Source: DSSM01 sp964484125 (GTDB taxonomy: Bacteria > Bacteroidota > Ignavibacteria > Tepidaquicellales > Tepidaquicellaceae). Taken from it: a stretch of 64,000 nt of DNA. This document shows positions 26,066-34,851 of the stretch, in pieces (position 1 is the first letter of the stretch; every line of letters starts with the position of its first letter). The stretch lies in NCBI GenBank assembly GCA_964484125.1, contig CAZAEK010000001.1, positions 62,001 through 126,000 of the forward strand, read 5' to 3'. A program made the translations under genes and the position numbers. The notes beneath the pieces were generated by a model, which saw only the letters and a list, made by a program, of their open reading frames with translations, had not been told where the DNA came from and made no database searches.

Positions 26066-28407
26066 TTGAGTTCAACTATTGTTATTCCTGAATCCCCTTC
26101 GTTCCAGTTTCCCGCTCTGAAAGAATTAACCAGGGGTGATTTCTTCAGATAACGCCTTACCTCTTCGCGTAAAGCTCCCTTGCCTTTTCCGTGTATGATA
26201 TGAATTGTATTCACGCCGTATGCTGAAACCTCGTATATAAAATCTTCAACTAACTTTTCCACTTCATAAGGATATACTCCTCTGATATCTATGCTGTCAA
26301 CGTATTCACGTGTATTAACTTCTATATTTGTGATACCTGATTTATTTTCCTTTATATTGCTTTTATTTGTCTTCTCTATTTTTGAAACTGTTGATTTCAT
26401 TATCAGTCCGTTTACGTCTATCTTTACGTTATCTTTGTTAATCTCAACTATTATTCCGGCAGAGTTTGAATCTTTAATCCTTACTGCATCTCCGGTTTTA
26501 AAAGTTTCAATGATTTCTGTCTTTTCCTCTGATGATTCTGTAATTTTTTCTGCAGACTTTGAAAAACGCTCCTTTATTTCTGCAGGTTTTAATTTCTCTG
26601 ATTCCCTTATTTCTTTGATTGTTTGTTCGATAAGTCTGTTTGCATCTCTTAAAATAGTATCTGCTTTTTCTTTTGACTCTTTTAATAACCTTTTCTCGTT
26701 CTCTTTGAATTCACGCTGCTTCTTTTCGTATTCTTTTATTAATTCCTTCAGTTTCATATTATTTACATCATATTCATTTTTAAGCTCTGAATATTTCTGA
26801 CGTGTAGCTGTTAGCTCCATAATAAGTTCTTCGAGGCGTGTTTCATCTAATCCTGTAAGTGATTCAGCATTTTTTATAATGTTTGAAGATAATTTATACT
26901 TCCTCGCTATCTCAAATGTGAAACTCTGCCCGGGTATTCCCTGAATGAATCTGTAATTTGGCTCAAGTTTCTCAGAATCAAATTCAAGTGAAGCATTTAT
27001 AAACCTCTTATTTTCATAAGCGAAGGTTTTTAAATCCCCTATATGCGTTGTAACCACTGTTACAGTATTTCTTTCAGATAGCTCATTCAAGATTGCCTTG
27101 GCAAGCGGGCTTCCGAATCTCGGATCAGTACCGGAACATATCTCATCTATCAGCACAAGGGAATTTGCTCCTGCTTTCTCTGTTATTTCCTTCAGATATT
27201 GTAAATGTGAACTGAAAGAACTCAGATTATTAACTATTGATTGTTCGTCCCCTATGCTCAGAAATATATTATCAAATATTCTCATAACAGATTCCTGGCT
27301 GGCAGGTATTGGTATGCCGGTCTGAATCATCAGTTGCATTAATCCAATTGTTTTCAAGGTTACGGTTTTTCCTCCTGCATTCGGACCGGTTATTACAACT
27401 GAATTACAGTCGTTTGTAAGTTCGAAATTCAGAGGTACGGTTTTTTCCCTGCCGGTATTTAAAAGAAGAATTGGGTGATAAGCGTTTACTAATTTAAAAT
27501 TCTGAACAGAAAACTCCGGAACCGAACCCGATATCTCCATAGAATATCTGGCTTTTGCCTGAATAAAATCAAGCTCTGCAAGTATTTCACAATTAATTTT
27601 TAATTCATTGTATCTCTGTGAAACTTCATTTGTGATATCCTTTAATATTTTTTCAATTTCCCTTTTCTCTTCAAAATATAATTCAGTTATTTCATTATTA
27701 ATTTCAATTGTTTCTGCAGGTTCAATAAATACTGTTATCCCCGCTGCAGAAGAAGAATGAATTATTCCAGGTACCTTTCTTTTATTTTCTACCTTCACAG
27801 GTATAACGAGTCTGCCGTCCCGCAGGGATATTATATCATCTCTGACCAGTTCCTGCTCTGAAACACCTTTTAATATTTTTGAAAGAGTCTTTCTGAGTAG
27901 TTCAGATTTCTTCAGAATTTCATTCCGTATCTGCCTTAACTTTGCAGAAGCAGAGTCTTTAACGTTTCCATTCTCATCAATTGTTATTGAAATATTATGC
28001 TCGAGTATTTTATCCTCAAAAAGTTTTCCTGCTAATTCTTCCAAAAGTCCGTATCTGCCAGAGGATTCAGAATTCCTTATTTTTATTGTTGATTTGAGTA
28101 ATCTTGAAATCCTGAGAAAATTATATACAAGGACTAATTTATCTGAAGGTATGAAAGCACCGCTGATTCTTGAAAGTTCAAGCTGTTTTCGTATATCATA
28201 TAAACCGTTCATTTCAAATCCACCTTCTGCTCCGATGAATTCCTTTGCCTGAATTACTTTATTCAATACATCAGTAAGTTCAATTTTATCTGTTATAAAT
28301 ATTTCTTCATCACATTTCAGTAATCCCAGCTCTGAAAAGCAATGGGATTTAATTCTGTTCAGAATTTTATCAAAATCAAGTTTATTTTTTATATCGGGAA
28401 TATTCAT
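26062..28407 (-). CDS. mutS2: MutS2 endonuclease / ribosome-rescue ATPase
   Basis: 781 residues. MutS core without the mismatch-recognition domain: clamp/lever helices (about 1-300), ATPase with Walker A GPNAGGKT (341-348) and LVLIDEICSGTDPRFG, then a long coiled coil (about 520-640, rich in Lys/Glu), a KOW-like beta segment (GDAVRIKDSNSAGIIVEIN) and a C-terminal Smr domain (IDIRGVYPYEVEKLVEDF, HIIHGKGKGALREEVRRYL). Known roles are suppression of homologous recombination and, in Bacillus, splitting of collided ribosomes. It is two bases downstream of cvpA. Confidence 0.96.
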   Translation of the reverse strand: MNIPDIKNKLDFDKILNRIKSHCFSELGLLKCDEEIFITDKIELTDVLNKVIQAKEFIGAEGGFEMNGLYDIRKQLELSRISGAFIPSDKLVLVYNFLRISRLLKSTIKIRNSESSGRYGLLEELAGKLFEDKILEHNISITIDENGNVKDSASAKLRQIRNEILKKSELLRKTLSKILKGVSEQELVRDDIISLRDGRLVIPVKVENKRKVPGIIHSSSAAGITVFIEPAETIEINNEITELYFEEKREIEKILKDITNEVSQRYNELKINCEILAELDFIQAKARYSMEISGSVPEFSVQNFKLVNAYHPILLLNTGREKTVPLNFELTNDCNSVVITGPNAGGKTVTLKTIGLMQLMIQTGIPIPASQESVMRIFDNIFLSIGDEQSIVNNLSSFSSHLQYLKEITEKAGANSLVLIDEICSGTDPRFGSPLAKAILNELSERNTVTVVTTHIGDLKTFAYENKRFINASLEFDSEKLEPNYRFIQGIPGQSFTFEIARKYKLSSNIIKNAESLTGLDETRLEELIMELTATRQKYSELKNEYDVNNMKLKELIKEYEKKQREFKENEKRLLKESKEKADTILRDANRLIEQTIKEIRESEKLKPAEIKERFSKSAEKITESSEEKTEIIETFKTGDAVRIKDSNSAGIIVEINKDNVKIDVNGLIMKSTVSKIEKTNKSNIKENKSGITNIEVNTREYVDSIDIRGVYPYEVEKLVEDFIYEVSAYGVNTIHIIHGKGKGALREEVRRYLKKSPLVNSFRAGNWNEGDSGITIVELK

Positions 28408-28409
28408 AT

Positions 28410-28952
28410 TTATTTTGCCTTTTTAAAAACTGAATCAATCTGAATGAAAGAATTAACATCAAGAAAAGTCTTTTTTGACCCCATTAAATTCATAGTGATA
28501 AATTCATAAGTCCTTGGCGCAGCCGGAGCGATATATTTAATAAGATAAGAATTTGCAACTGACAGAGGTGATACTATTCCGAAAGAAATAAAAATCAGCA
28601 GTAAAACACTTGCAAGTAAAATTCCTTTCAGAGCTCCGAAAGCAAGACCTGCCACTTTATCAATCCATTTAGTAATAACTGATATATCAGCAAGTTTACC
28701 AGCAATGAAAAGTGAAATGAAATAAATAATAAAGAAAATCAGAATGAAAGCAATCACATTTGACGCTTTCTGGTAATTAATTACCTTAACAAGTATAAGA
28801 GCTACACCGCTGTGAAATTTCGAAGCTAAAAATAAGCCGGCTAAAATACCGGCTAATGAAAATAATGATTTTAATAAACCTTTTCTGAACCCGAATACAG
28901 CAGGAACAAGAATAATAATCAGGAGAATAATATCTAAAGTATTAAGCCCCAA
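28410..28952 (-). CDS. cvpA: CvpA-family inner-membrane protein
   Basis: 180 residues with four hydrophobic helices. N-terminal DIILLIIILVPAVFGFRKGL and the following LFSLAGILAGLFLASKF match the CvpA (colicin V production) family, and KLADISVITKWIDKVAGLAFG is the central conserved loop. Function is poorly known; it is linked to envelope integrity. It often sits directly upstream of mutS2, as here, and overlaps the yqeY end by 11 bases. Confidence 0.9.
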   Translation of the reverse strand: MGLNTLDIILLIIILVPAVFGFRKGLLKSLFSLAGILAGLFLASKFHSGVALILVKVINYQKASNVIAFILIFFIIYFISLFIAGKLADISVITKWIDKVAGLAFGALKGILLASVLLLIFISFGIVSPLSVANSYLIKYIAPAAPRTYEFITMNLMGSKKTFLDVNSFIQIDSVFKKAK

Positions 28953-29391
28953 TTCTGCTTTTCACAATATCTTGAATAATTTTTCCGTCTATTTTTCCCT
29001 TCAGTTCCTTCATAGCTGCACCCATAACTTTTCCGAAATCTTTTGAAGTTACTTCTCCAAAACCGGAAACTATCTTATCAATTACTTCTCTTGCCTCTTC
29101 CTCTGACATCTGCTTTGGAAGATATTCTTCAATAATTGCAAGTTGTGCCTTTTCCTTATCCGCTAAATCGGTTCTACCTGCTTTTTCAAAAACCTCGATT
29201 GATTCTTTTCTCATCTTCGACTGCTTTGTTAAAAGCTGAATTTCTTCCTCAGGTGTCATTTCCCTGTTCATCCCCGATTTATCCATCTTCAGTATTTCGG
29301 CTCTGATTGAACGGAGCGTTTCTACTCTTACATTATCCTGAGACTTCATTGCCTCTTTGAGGTCGTTATTTATCTTTTCCTTAAGACTCAT
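28942..29391 (-). CDS. yqeY: GatB/YqeY-domain protein
   Basis: 149 residues. Sequence begins SLKEKINNDLKEAMKSQDN and includes LRSIRAEILKMDK, YLPKQMSEEEAREVI and GKVMGAAMKELKGKIDG, all typical of the stand-alone YqeY family, which resembles the tRNA-binding tail of the amidotransferase GatB. A tRNA-related role is assumed and not demonstrated. Overlaps cvpA by 11 bases and follows the TPR protein by 6 bases. Confidence 0.93.
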   Translation of the reverse strand: MSLKEKINNDLKEAMKSQDNVRVETLRSIRAEILKMDKSGMNREMTPEEEIQLLTKQSKMRKESIEVFEKAGRTDLADKEKAQLAIIEEYLPKQMSEEEAREVIDKIVSGFGEVTSKDFGKVMGAAMKELKGKIDGKIIQDIVKSRIGA

Positions 29392-29397
29392 TTCTTA

Positions 29398-30090
29398 TTA
29401 TTTATTTGATAATGTATTATATCTTTCGATCATTGAAATATATTTTGACTTCGGATAATCGTTTTTCAGCTTGTCAACGACTTTCTTAAGCTCATCTGCA
29501 TTTTTTGCAAGATATAAATTTCTTGCCGCAGAATACAGGTATTCTTCGTTAAGTGGTACGTCTTTGCTTACTTCAGATGCCTTGATAAATTCCTTTGCTG
29601 CATCATTGTAGTTTCCGTTTGCTTCATATACAGCTGCTATTCCTGCCAGAGCTGCCGCTTTATAAAATACTGATTTACCGGAATAATCCCTGTAATACTT
29701 CTCAGCATTTGCAAAGTCCCGCTTGTAATAATAACTATTTGCAAGTAAAATTTTTGCCGCATTACCATTTTCAGATGAACCATATTCGTTTACTATGAAT
29801 AAAAGCCCTCTTGAGATACCTAACGAGTCTCCGTTAATTGCCTGGTCATATTTCCCTGCGAGATAAATCTGCTTTATTTTTGATAATTCAATTCCTGCCG
29901 CTTCGTCACTCGCTGCCTGTTTCTTTGAATAGATGAATATTGCGGCTATGATAACCACTATTGCAATACCGGCAATATATGCCTGCTTTTTATACTTTTC
30001 AAAGAAATCTACTGCCTTGTAATAATAAAGAAGCATTTTGTCTTCAGATGTTACTTTCTTGTGAGCCGGTGTTTTGTGCAATTTTGCCAT
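29398..30090 (-). CDS. Membrane-anchored TPR protein
   Basis: 230 residues. A basic N-terminus (AKLHKTPAHKK) is followed by a single membrane helix at about residues 39-54 (AYIAGIAIVVIIAAIFIY), and then by a periplasmic domain of tetratricopeptide-like repeats (for example YYKRDFANAEKYYRDYSGKS and YEANGNYNDAAKEFIKA). The layout resembles YfgM/Anc-SecA-linked TPR proteins, which work beside the SecYEG translocon, but the identity is not certain. It heads the operon TPR-yqeY-cvpA-mutS2-crtI-like-regulator. The 199 bases upstream, before fbaB, contain no clear gene. Confidence 0.75.
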   Translation of the reverse strand: MAKLHKTPAHKKVTSEDKMLLYYYKAVDFFEKYKKQAYIAGIAIVVIIAAIFIYSKKQAASDEAAGIELSKIKQIYLAGKYDQAINGDSLGISRGLLFIVNEYGSSENGNAAKILLANSYYYKRDFANAEKYYRDYSGKSVFYKAAALAGIAAVYEANGNYNDAAKEFIKASEVSKDVPLNEEYLYSAARNLYLAKNADELKKVVDKLKNDYPKSKYISMIERYNTLSNK

Positions 30091-30289
30091 TATTTGTTAA
30101 GTTTTAATTAATTTTTTCAAAACAGTAAATTTAAGCAAATATGTGTAATTATTAAAGTCATTTTATAAGTAATTTTTTTACAAAATGGTATTTATAATGA
30201 AATTGAAATACATCTATATTTTGACTAAATTTAATGATATTAAAATAAAAATTTAATAAAATACTTTAAACCTTTAAAAAAAACTAAAA

Positions 30290-31354
30290 ATGGCAATTAA
30301 CATTAAAGAAATTCTTGGTAAAGAAAATGAGTCATTATTAACTCATAAATGTAATACAATTCCGAAAGAATCACTGCACCTGCCCGGACCTGATTTTGTT
30401 GACAGAGTCTGGAAAGATTCTGACAGAACTCCTAACGTCCTGAGAAATATGCAGCTTATTTTTAATTCCGGAAGACTCGGAAAATCAGGTTATGTTTCCA
30501 TATTACCGGTTGACCAGGGAATTGAACATTCTGCAGGAGCTTCATTTGCACCTGAACCAATTTATTTCGATCCAGAAAATATTGTTAAACTTGCCATTGA
30601 AGGCGGTTGTAATGCTGTTGCTTCAACTCTCGGTGTTTTAGGTTCGGTTTCACGCAAATATGCACATAAGATTCCTTTCATTTTAAAATTTAATCACAAC
30701 GAATTTATTTCTTATCCAAACAGATATGACCAGATTTTATTTGCAAGTATTGACCAGGCATTTGATATGGGCGCAGTTGCAGTAGGAGCAACAATTTATT
30801 TCGGCTCAGAAGAATCATCAAGACAGATTCAGGAAGTATCTGAAGCTTTCCAGTACGCACACGAACTCGGGATGGTAACAATCTTATGGTGCTACCTCAG
30901 AAATTCTGCATTTAACGTAAAAGGTGATAAAGATTATCACGTATCAGCAGACCTGACCGGACAGGCAAATCACCTCGGAGTAACAATTGAAGCTGACATT
31001 ATAAAGCAAAAACTACCTGAAAACAACGGCGGTTATAATGCATTAAAGTTTGGAAAAACATCAAAGCTCGTTTATGAAAAACTGACTTCAGAAAATCAGA
31101 TTGATTTAACAAGATATCAGGTAGCGAATTGCTATATGGGCAGAGCAGGTTTAATCAATTCAGGCGGTGCTTCAACAGGTAAAGGTGATTCAGACCTGAA
31201 AGAAGCCGTTAAAACAGCTGTAATAAATAAACGTGCCGGAGGAATGGGCTTGATTTCAGGCAGAAAAGCATTCCAGAAACCAATGAAAGAAGGAGTTGAA
31301 TTATTAAACGCAATTCAGGACGTATATCTCGATAGTGAAATTACAATAGCATAA
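30290..31354 (+). CDS. fbaB: Class I fructose-bisphosphate aldolase (FbaB/DhnA type)
   Basis: 354 residues, almost the same length as E. coli FbaB (350) and very close in sequence: [73 protein letters not shown] and [17 protein letters not shown] are all recognisable. It splits fructose-1,6-bisphosphate by Schiff-base chemistry, in glycolysis or gluconeogenesis. The leader is A-rich with no evident Shine-Dalgarno sequence, as in many Bacteroidota genes. It is followed by a 33-residue ORF and a terminator. Confidence 0.96.
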   Translation: MAINIKEILGKENESLLTHKCNTIPKESLHLPGPDFVDRVWKDSDRTPNVLRNMQLIFNSGRLGKSGYVSILPVDQGIEHSAGASFAPEPIYFDPENIVKLAIEGGCNAVASTLGVLGSVSRKYAHKIPFILKFNHNEFISYPNRYDQILFASIDQAFDMGAVAVGATIYFGSEESSRQIQEVSEAFQYAHELGMVTILWCYLRNSAFNVKGDKDYHVSADLTGQANHLGVTIEADIIKQKLPENNGGYNALKFGKTSKLVYEKLTSENQIDLTRYQVANCYMGRAGLINSGGASTGKGDSDLKEAVKTAVINKRAGGMGLISGRKAFQKPMKEGVELLNAIQDVYLDSEITIA

Positions 31355-31375
31355 AATTAACATAATTTATATATA

Positions 31376-31477
31376 ATGAACAAACCTAAAAAGAAAGTAT
31401 TAGCTAAACACAGAAAAAAAACATTAAAAGCAAAGGCTAAGATTAAACAAATGTTAGCCAATAAAAAATCAGAATAG
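31376..31477 (+). CDS. Very small basic protein (33 residues)
   Basis: ATG at 31376 to TAG at 31477. The peptide is strongly basic: about 16 of 33 residues are Lys, Arg or His, with segments KKKVLAKHRKKTLKAKAKIK and no acidic residue until the end. It looks like a small ribosome- or RNA-binding protein and is short enough to be missed by gene callers. It starts 21 bases after fbaB and ends before a hairpin terminator, so it would be on the fbaB transcript. No clear Shine-Dalgarno sequence is visible. I do not know a family; conservation in relatives would be the test. Confidence 0.5.
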   Translation: MNKPKKKVLAKHRKKTLKAKAKIKQMLANKKSE

Positions 31478-31500
31478 CTTCTCAGTTTGTATGTAATATA

Positions 31501-31526
31501 AGTGCCTGTGCTTTTGCTCAGGCACT
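31501..31526 (+). terminator. Hairpin terminator after fbaB and small basic ORF
   Basis: An 8-bp perfect stem (AGTGCCTG at 31501-31508, CAGGCACT at 31519-31526) with a 10-base loop, followed by ATTATTTG. The T-run is weak, so this is a moderate candidate. Confidence 0.6.
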
Positions 31527-31540
31527 ATTATTTGAATTAA

Positions 31541-32452
31541 ATGAAAAAACTCGCATTATATCTGTTTCTTGTTTTTACAACTTCCTTCACACCTATTGCC
31601 GCAAGATTTATAGTAAATGAAATTTCCCCTCTTTCTCTTGCATTCATTCGTTTTGGAATAGCAGGCATACTTTTTCTAATCGTTTTTTTTATAAAAAAAC
31701 ATAATTTCAGAATTGACAAAGAAGACCGGCTCAGATTTTTTATACTCGGAATTCTTGTAATTCCGGTTAATCAGTTTTGTTTTCTCAAAGGTGTAAGTCT
31801 GTCAATCGCTTCACATGCTGGAGTTATGTATTCACTCACTCCCCTTTTCTCATTCTTTCTTTCAATCAGATTAAAGAATGAATTTTTTTCAGCAAAAAAA
31901 TTATTTTCAATTATAATGTCCATTCTTGGAATTATTATTGTTTTTTATGAGAGCATAATGATGACAACAAAATCCCAATCAACTATGCTGTGGGGAGATA
32001 TACTTCTTTTCTTCGCTGTTTTTTCATGGGCGGCTTATATTACAATCGGAAATGATATGGTTAAGAAATACGGTGCATTAAAAACTTCAACAATAGCTTT
32101 CTGGATAGGTTTAATTTTATATATTCCGATATTTATTTACGATATTCCGAATTTTCACCCTGAAAATATAAGTCTAATGGGATTTCTGAGTTTTGTCCAC
32201 CTTTCTCTGATAGTATCTTTTGGCGGTTACTTTCTATTTATTTATGCTACTAAATTTATTCAGGTCAGTTCATTGACTACAACTTTAAATTTTTCACCTG
32301 TTGTAACAATCATATTTTCTTTCTTACTATTAAATGAAAGTTTATCGAATTATTTTATAATAGGTGCCGCCATTACGCTGATTGGTGTTATATTAATTCA
32401 AACAATGAACAGTAATACTTTTAATAAAAATGGATTTATCGAAAACAGCTGA
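31541..32452 (+). CDS. EamA/DMT-superfamily transporter
   Basis: 303 residues with ten hydrophobic helices arranged as two EamA repeats. Typical features are ISPLSLAFIRFGIAGILFL in helix 2-3 and the second-half LNFSPVVTIIFSFLLLNESL. Members export or import metabolites such as amino acids, purines or nucleotide sugars; the substrate cannot be told. The CDF gene begins inside its 3' end (23-base overlap), so the two are translationally coupled. Confidence 0.88.
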   Translation: MKKLALYLFLVFTTSFTPIAARFIVNEISPLSLAFIRFGIAGILFLIVFFIKKHNFRIDKEDRLRFFILGILVIPVNQFCFLKGVSLSIASHAGVMYSLTPLFSFFLSIRLKNEFFSAKKLFSIIMSILGIIIVFYESIMMTTKSQSTMLWGDILLFFAVFSWAAYITIGNDMVKKYGALKTSTIAFWIGLILYIPIFIYDIPNFHPENISLMGFLSFVHLSLIVSFGGYFLFIYATKFIQVSSLTTTLNFSPVVTIIFSFLLLNESLSNYFIIGAAITLIGVILIQTMNSNTFNKNGFIENS

Positions 32453-33833
32453 AACAGAAAAATATAAGATAAAAATTGCGCGAAATTCACTCTTAGTCGC
32501 AGTCTTTATTGTTACTATGAAATTAATCGCTACCATACTAAGTGGAAGTCTTGCTGTTTTATCAGAACTTTTTCACTCATCAACAGACCTTATTGCCGCA
32601 TTGGCTACGCTTATAAGTCTTAATTACTCATCAAAACCGCCAGATGATAAACATCACTATGGTCACGATAAAATCGAAAGTTTCTCAGCACTTTTTCAGG
32701 TGCTGATTTTAATATTAATGTGCGTTTATATTCTTTATGAAGCTGTTGATAGAATTATTCACCCAACTCAAAATATTGATATTGATGTTTTTACTTTCTC
32801 TGTTATTATTATTGCAATACTTCTTGACCTGTGGCGTTCACGCGTTTTAAAGAAAGCCGCCATCAAAACTAAATCACAGGCACTTGAAGCAGATTCACTC
32901 CATTTTTCATCTGATATACTAAGTTCAGTCCTTGTTCTCGCAGGAATGTTTTTATACAGAATAAATCCTGTTTTTGACCCTATAGCGGCAATTGCAGTAT
33001 CAATCATAATCATCATTACAACATTTAATCTCTCAAAAAAAGCTTTTGATACATTGCTTGATAAGACACCAAAGGGATTATCCGAAGAGATAAGAAATGA
33101 AATTTTAAATATACCCGGAATTGAATCAGTAAAATCACTCAGGATAAGGAGTACAGGTGCAAAAATATTCATTGATATGGTTATTAATATTGCAAGAACA
33201 AAACTTTTTTCTGAATCGCATGGCATTCTGAATGCAGTTGAGAGAAAAATCCGTGAAATAGCGCCGGGAGCAGATATCGTTATACACCCCGAGCCAGTTG
33301 AAACAAAAGACGAAACAATAAACGATAAAGTGAGAATGATAGTAAACGAAGCCGGTTATAAATGTCATGACATATTCTCGCATAAAATCGGAAATGAAAT
33401 ATTTACAGAACTGCATATAGAGATAGCCCATACAAATAATCTTGTTACTGCACACAGTGATATAGATAAACTTGAAAAAGAAATACTTGATAAAATACCC
33501 GTAATTAATCATATAAAAATTCATCTCGATGAACCGAGCGGTTTAATCTATGAAACTGAAGATATAACAGAAAAAAGTCCGGAGCTTATAAATAAGATAA
33601 ATGAAGTAATTGAATCAGTTGAAGATATTTTGCATTTTCACGATATAAGAATAATATCATCGGAAGGAAAAATCAGAGTTTCCCTGAATTGCGAATTTCA
33701 CGAAGGGAAAACGCTTGAAGAAGTACACGAACTGGTTACGATTTACGAAAGCAGATTGTTTTTAAAACTGAAGAAAATAAACCCGAAAATCACAAACGTA
33801 ATAATTCACGCCGAACCAATCGGACACGAATAA
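32430..33833 (+). CDS. Zinc-type cation diffusion facilitator with extended C-terminus
   Basis: 467 residues; usual CDF exporters are about 300. The N-terminal part has six membrane helices with the metal site H49-S-S-T-D53 in helix 2 and H158-F-S-S-D162 in helix 5, the His/Asp-His/Asp arrangement of zinc-selective members. A His-rich stretch (DDKHHYGHDKIE) follows helix 2. After the membrane part, three successive segments each resemble the cytoplasmic dimerisation domain: around PGIESVKSLRIRSTGAKIF, CHDIFSHKIGNEIFTELH and ILHFHDIRIISSEGKIRVSL, each ending in an IxIHxEP/D-like strand. The triplication is my reading of the repeat pattern. Presumably exports Zn2+ or similar from the cytoplasm. 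Confidence 0.9.
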   Translation: MDLSKTAETEKYKIKIARNSLLVAVFIVTMKLIATILSGSLAVLSELFHSSTDLIAALATLISLNYSSKPPDDKHHYGHDKIESFSALFQVLILILMCVYILYEAVDRIIHPTQNIDIDVFTFSVIIIAILLDLWRSRVLKKAAIKTKSQALEADSLHFSSDILSSVLVLAGMFLYRINPVFDPIAAIAVSIIIIITTFNLSKKAFDTLLDKTPKGLSEEIRNEILNIPGIESVKSLRIRSTGAKIFIDMVINIARTKLFSESHGILNAVERKIREIAPGADIVIHPEPVETKDETINDKVRMIVNEAGYKCHDIFSHKIGNEIFTELHIEIAHTNNLVTAHSDIDKLEKEILDKIPVINHIKIHLDEPSGLIYETEDITEKSPELINKINEVIESVEDILHFHDIRIISSEGKIRVSLNCEFHEGKTLEEVHELVTIYESRLFLKLKKINPKITNVIIHAEPIGHE

Positions 33834-33846
33834 AGAAAATCATAAA

Positions 33847-34851
33847 ATGGAAAAAATCAAAATAGGAATAATAGGTTATGGTCATCTTGGAAAGATGCAT
33901 GTAAAAAATCTTTCAGAGCTCTCTTCTGAAATGGAAAATGTTGAGCTTCACGGAGTTTACGACCTGGATAAGGAAAAATATAAATCATTTGACGGAAACA
34001 ATAATATCATATTCTATGATACGCTTGATGAACTGCTTGAAAATATAAACACGGCATTTGTAATAACTCCTACTTCATCACATTTTGAAATTGCAGAAAA
34101 AGCAATTTCTAAAGGAATTAATCTCTTTATTGAAAAACCTGTAACAGCAGAGCTTAAGGAGGCTTATAAACTCCGTGAGTTGTATAAAAAAAACAGCAAT
34201 CTTATTATTCAGATTGGTCATATTGAAAGATTCAATCCGGCATTACTTTCTGTTGAAGAACTAAACCTTAAGCCGATGTTTATTGAAAGTCACAGACTCG
34301 CTTCTTTCAATCCACGCGGAACAGATGTATCGGTTGTACAGGATTTAATGATACACGATATTGACATAATACTAAATCTAGTTAAGTCAAAAGTATCATC
34401 AATAGATGCAACAGGAGTTGCAATATTGACAAAACAAATTGATATTGCCAATGCGAGAATAAAATTTGAAAACGGTTGTGTTGCAAATATAACAGCTTCC
34501 AGAATATCACAGAAAAAAATGCGCAAGATGAGAATATTTCAGAAAAATGCTTATATATCAGTTGATTTTCAGGGAAATAGTTCAGAAGTATTCAGACTTA
34601 CAGAGGGCGAAGATAAAAATGCAAAAGGAATTAAAATGCAAATACCCGGAACAGACAATTTCATTTATTTTGATAAACCTGATATTCAGGAAAGCAATCC
34701 GATGAAAATTGAGGAAAGAAAATTCCTTCAATGTATAAAAGAAGAGAAAACTCCGGAAGTAACACTTGAAGATGGTATTCAGGCACTTGAAGTAGCTCTC
34801 GAAATTATAAAGAAAAGTGAAGAATCAATATCAAAAGTAATTGAAGATTAA
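33847..34851 (+). CDS. Gfo/Idh/MocA-family oxidoreductase
   Basis: 334 residues. Rossmann fold IGIIGYGHLGKMHVKNLSEL at the N-terminus, FIEKPVTAELKEAYKL (EKP motif with the catalytic Lys) and QIGHIERFNPALL in the second domain. The HxERFNP pattern is seen in enzymes that oxidise UDP-GlcNAc at C3 (GnnA-like) for diamino sugars, but GnnB-type aminotransferase is not adjacent, so I leave the substrate open. The next gene (CCA enzyme) starts inside its last codons. Confidence 0.88.
   Translation: MEKIKIGIIGYGHLGKMHVKNLSELSSEMENVELHGVYDLDKEKYKSFDGNNNIIFYDTLDELLENINTAFVITPTSSHFEIAEKAISKGINLFIEKPVTAELKEAYKLRELYKKNSNLIIQIGHIERFNPALLSVEELNLKPMFIESHRLASFNPRGTDVSVVQDLMIHDIDIILNLVKSKVSSIDATGVAILTKQIDIANARIKFENGCVANITASRISQKKMRKMRIFQKNAYISVDFQGNSSEVFRLTEGEDKNAKGIKMQIPGTDNFIYFDKPDIQESNPMKIEERKFLQCIKEEKTPEVTLEDGIQALEVALEIIKKSEESISKVIED

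Noticed and set aside
26291..26800. Plus-strand open frame (169 codons) opposite mutS2
   Set aside because: Covers the Lys/Glu-rich coiled coil in reverse, which produces Phe/Ser-rich noise.
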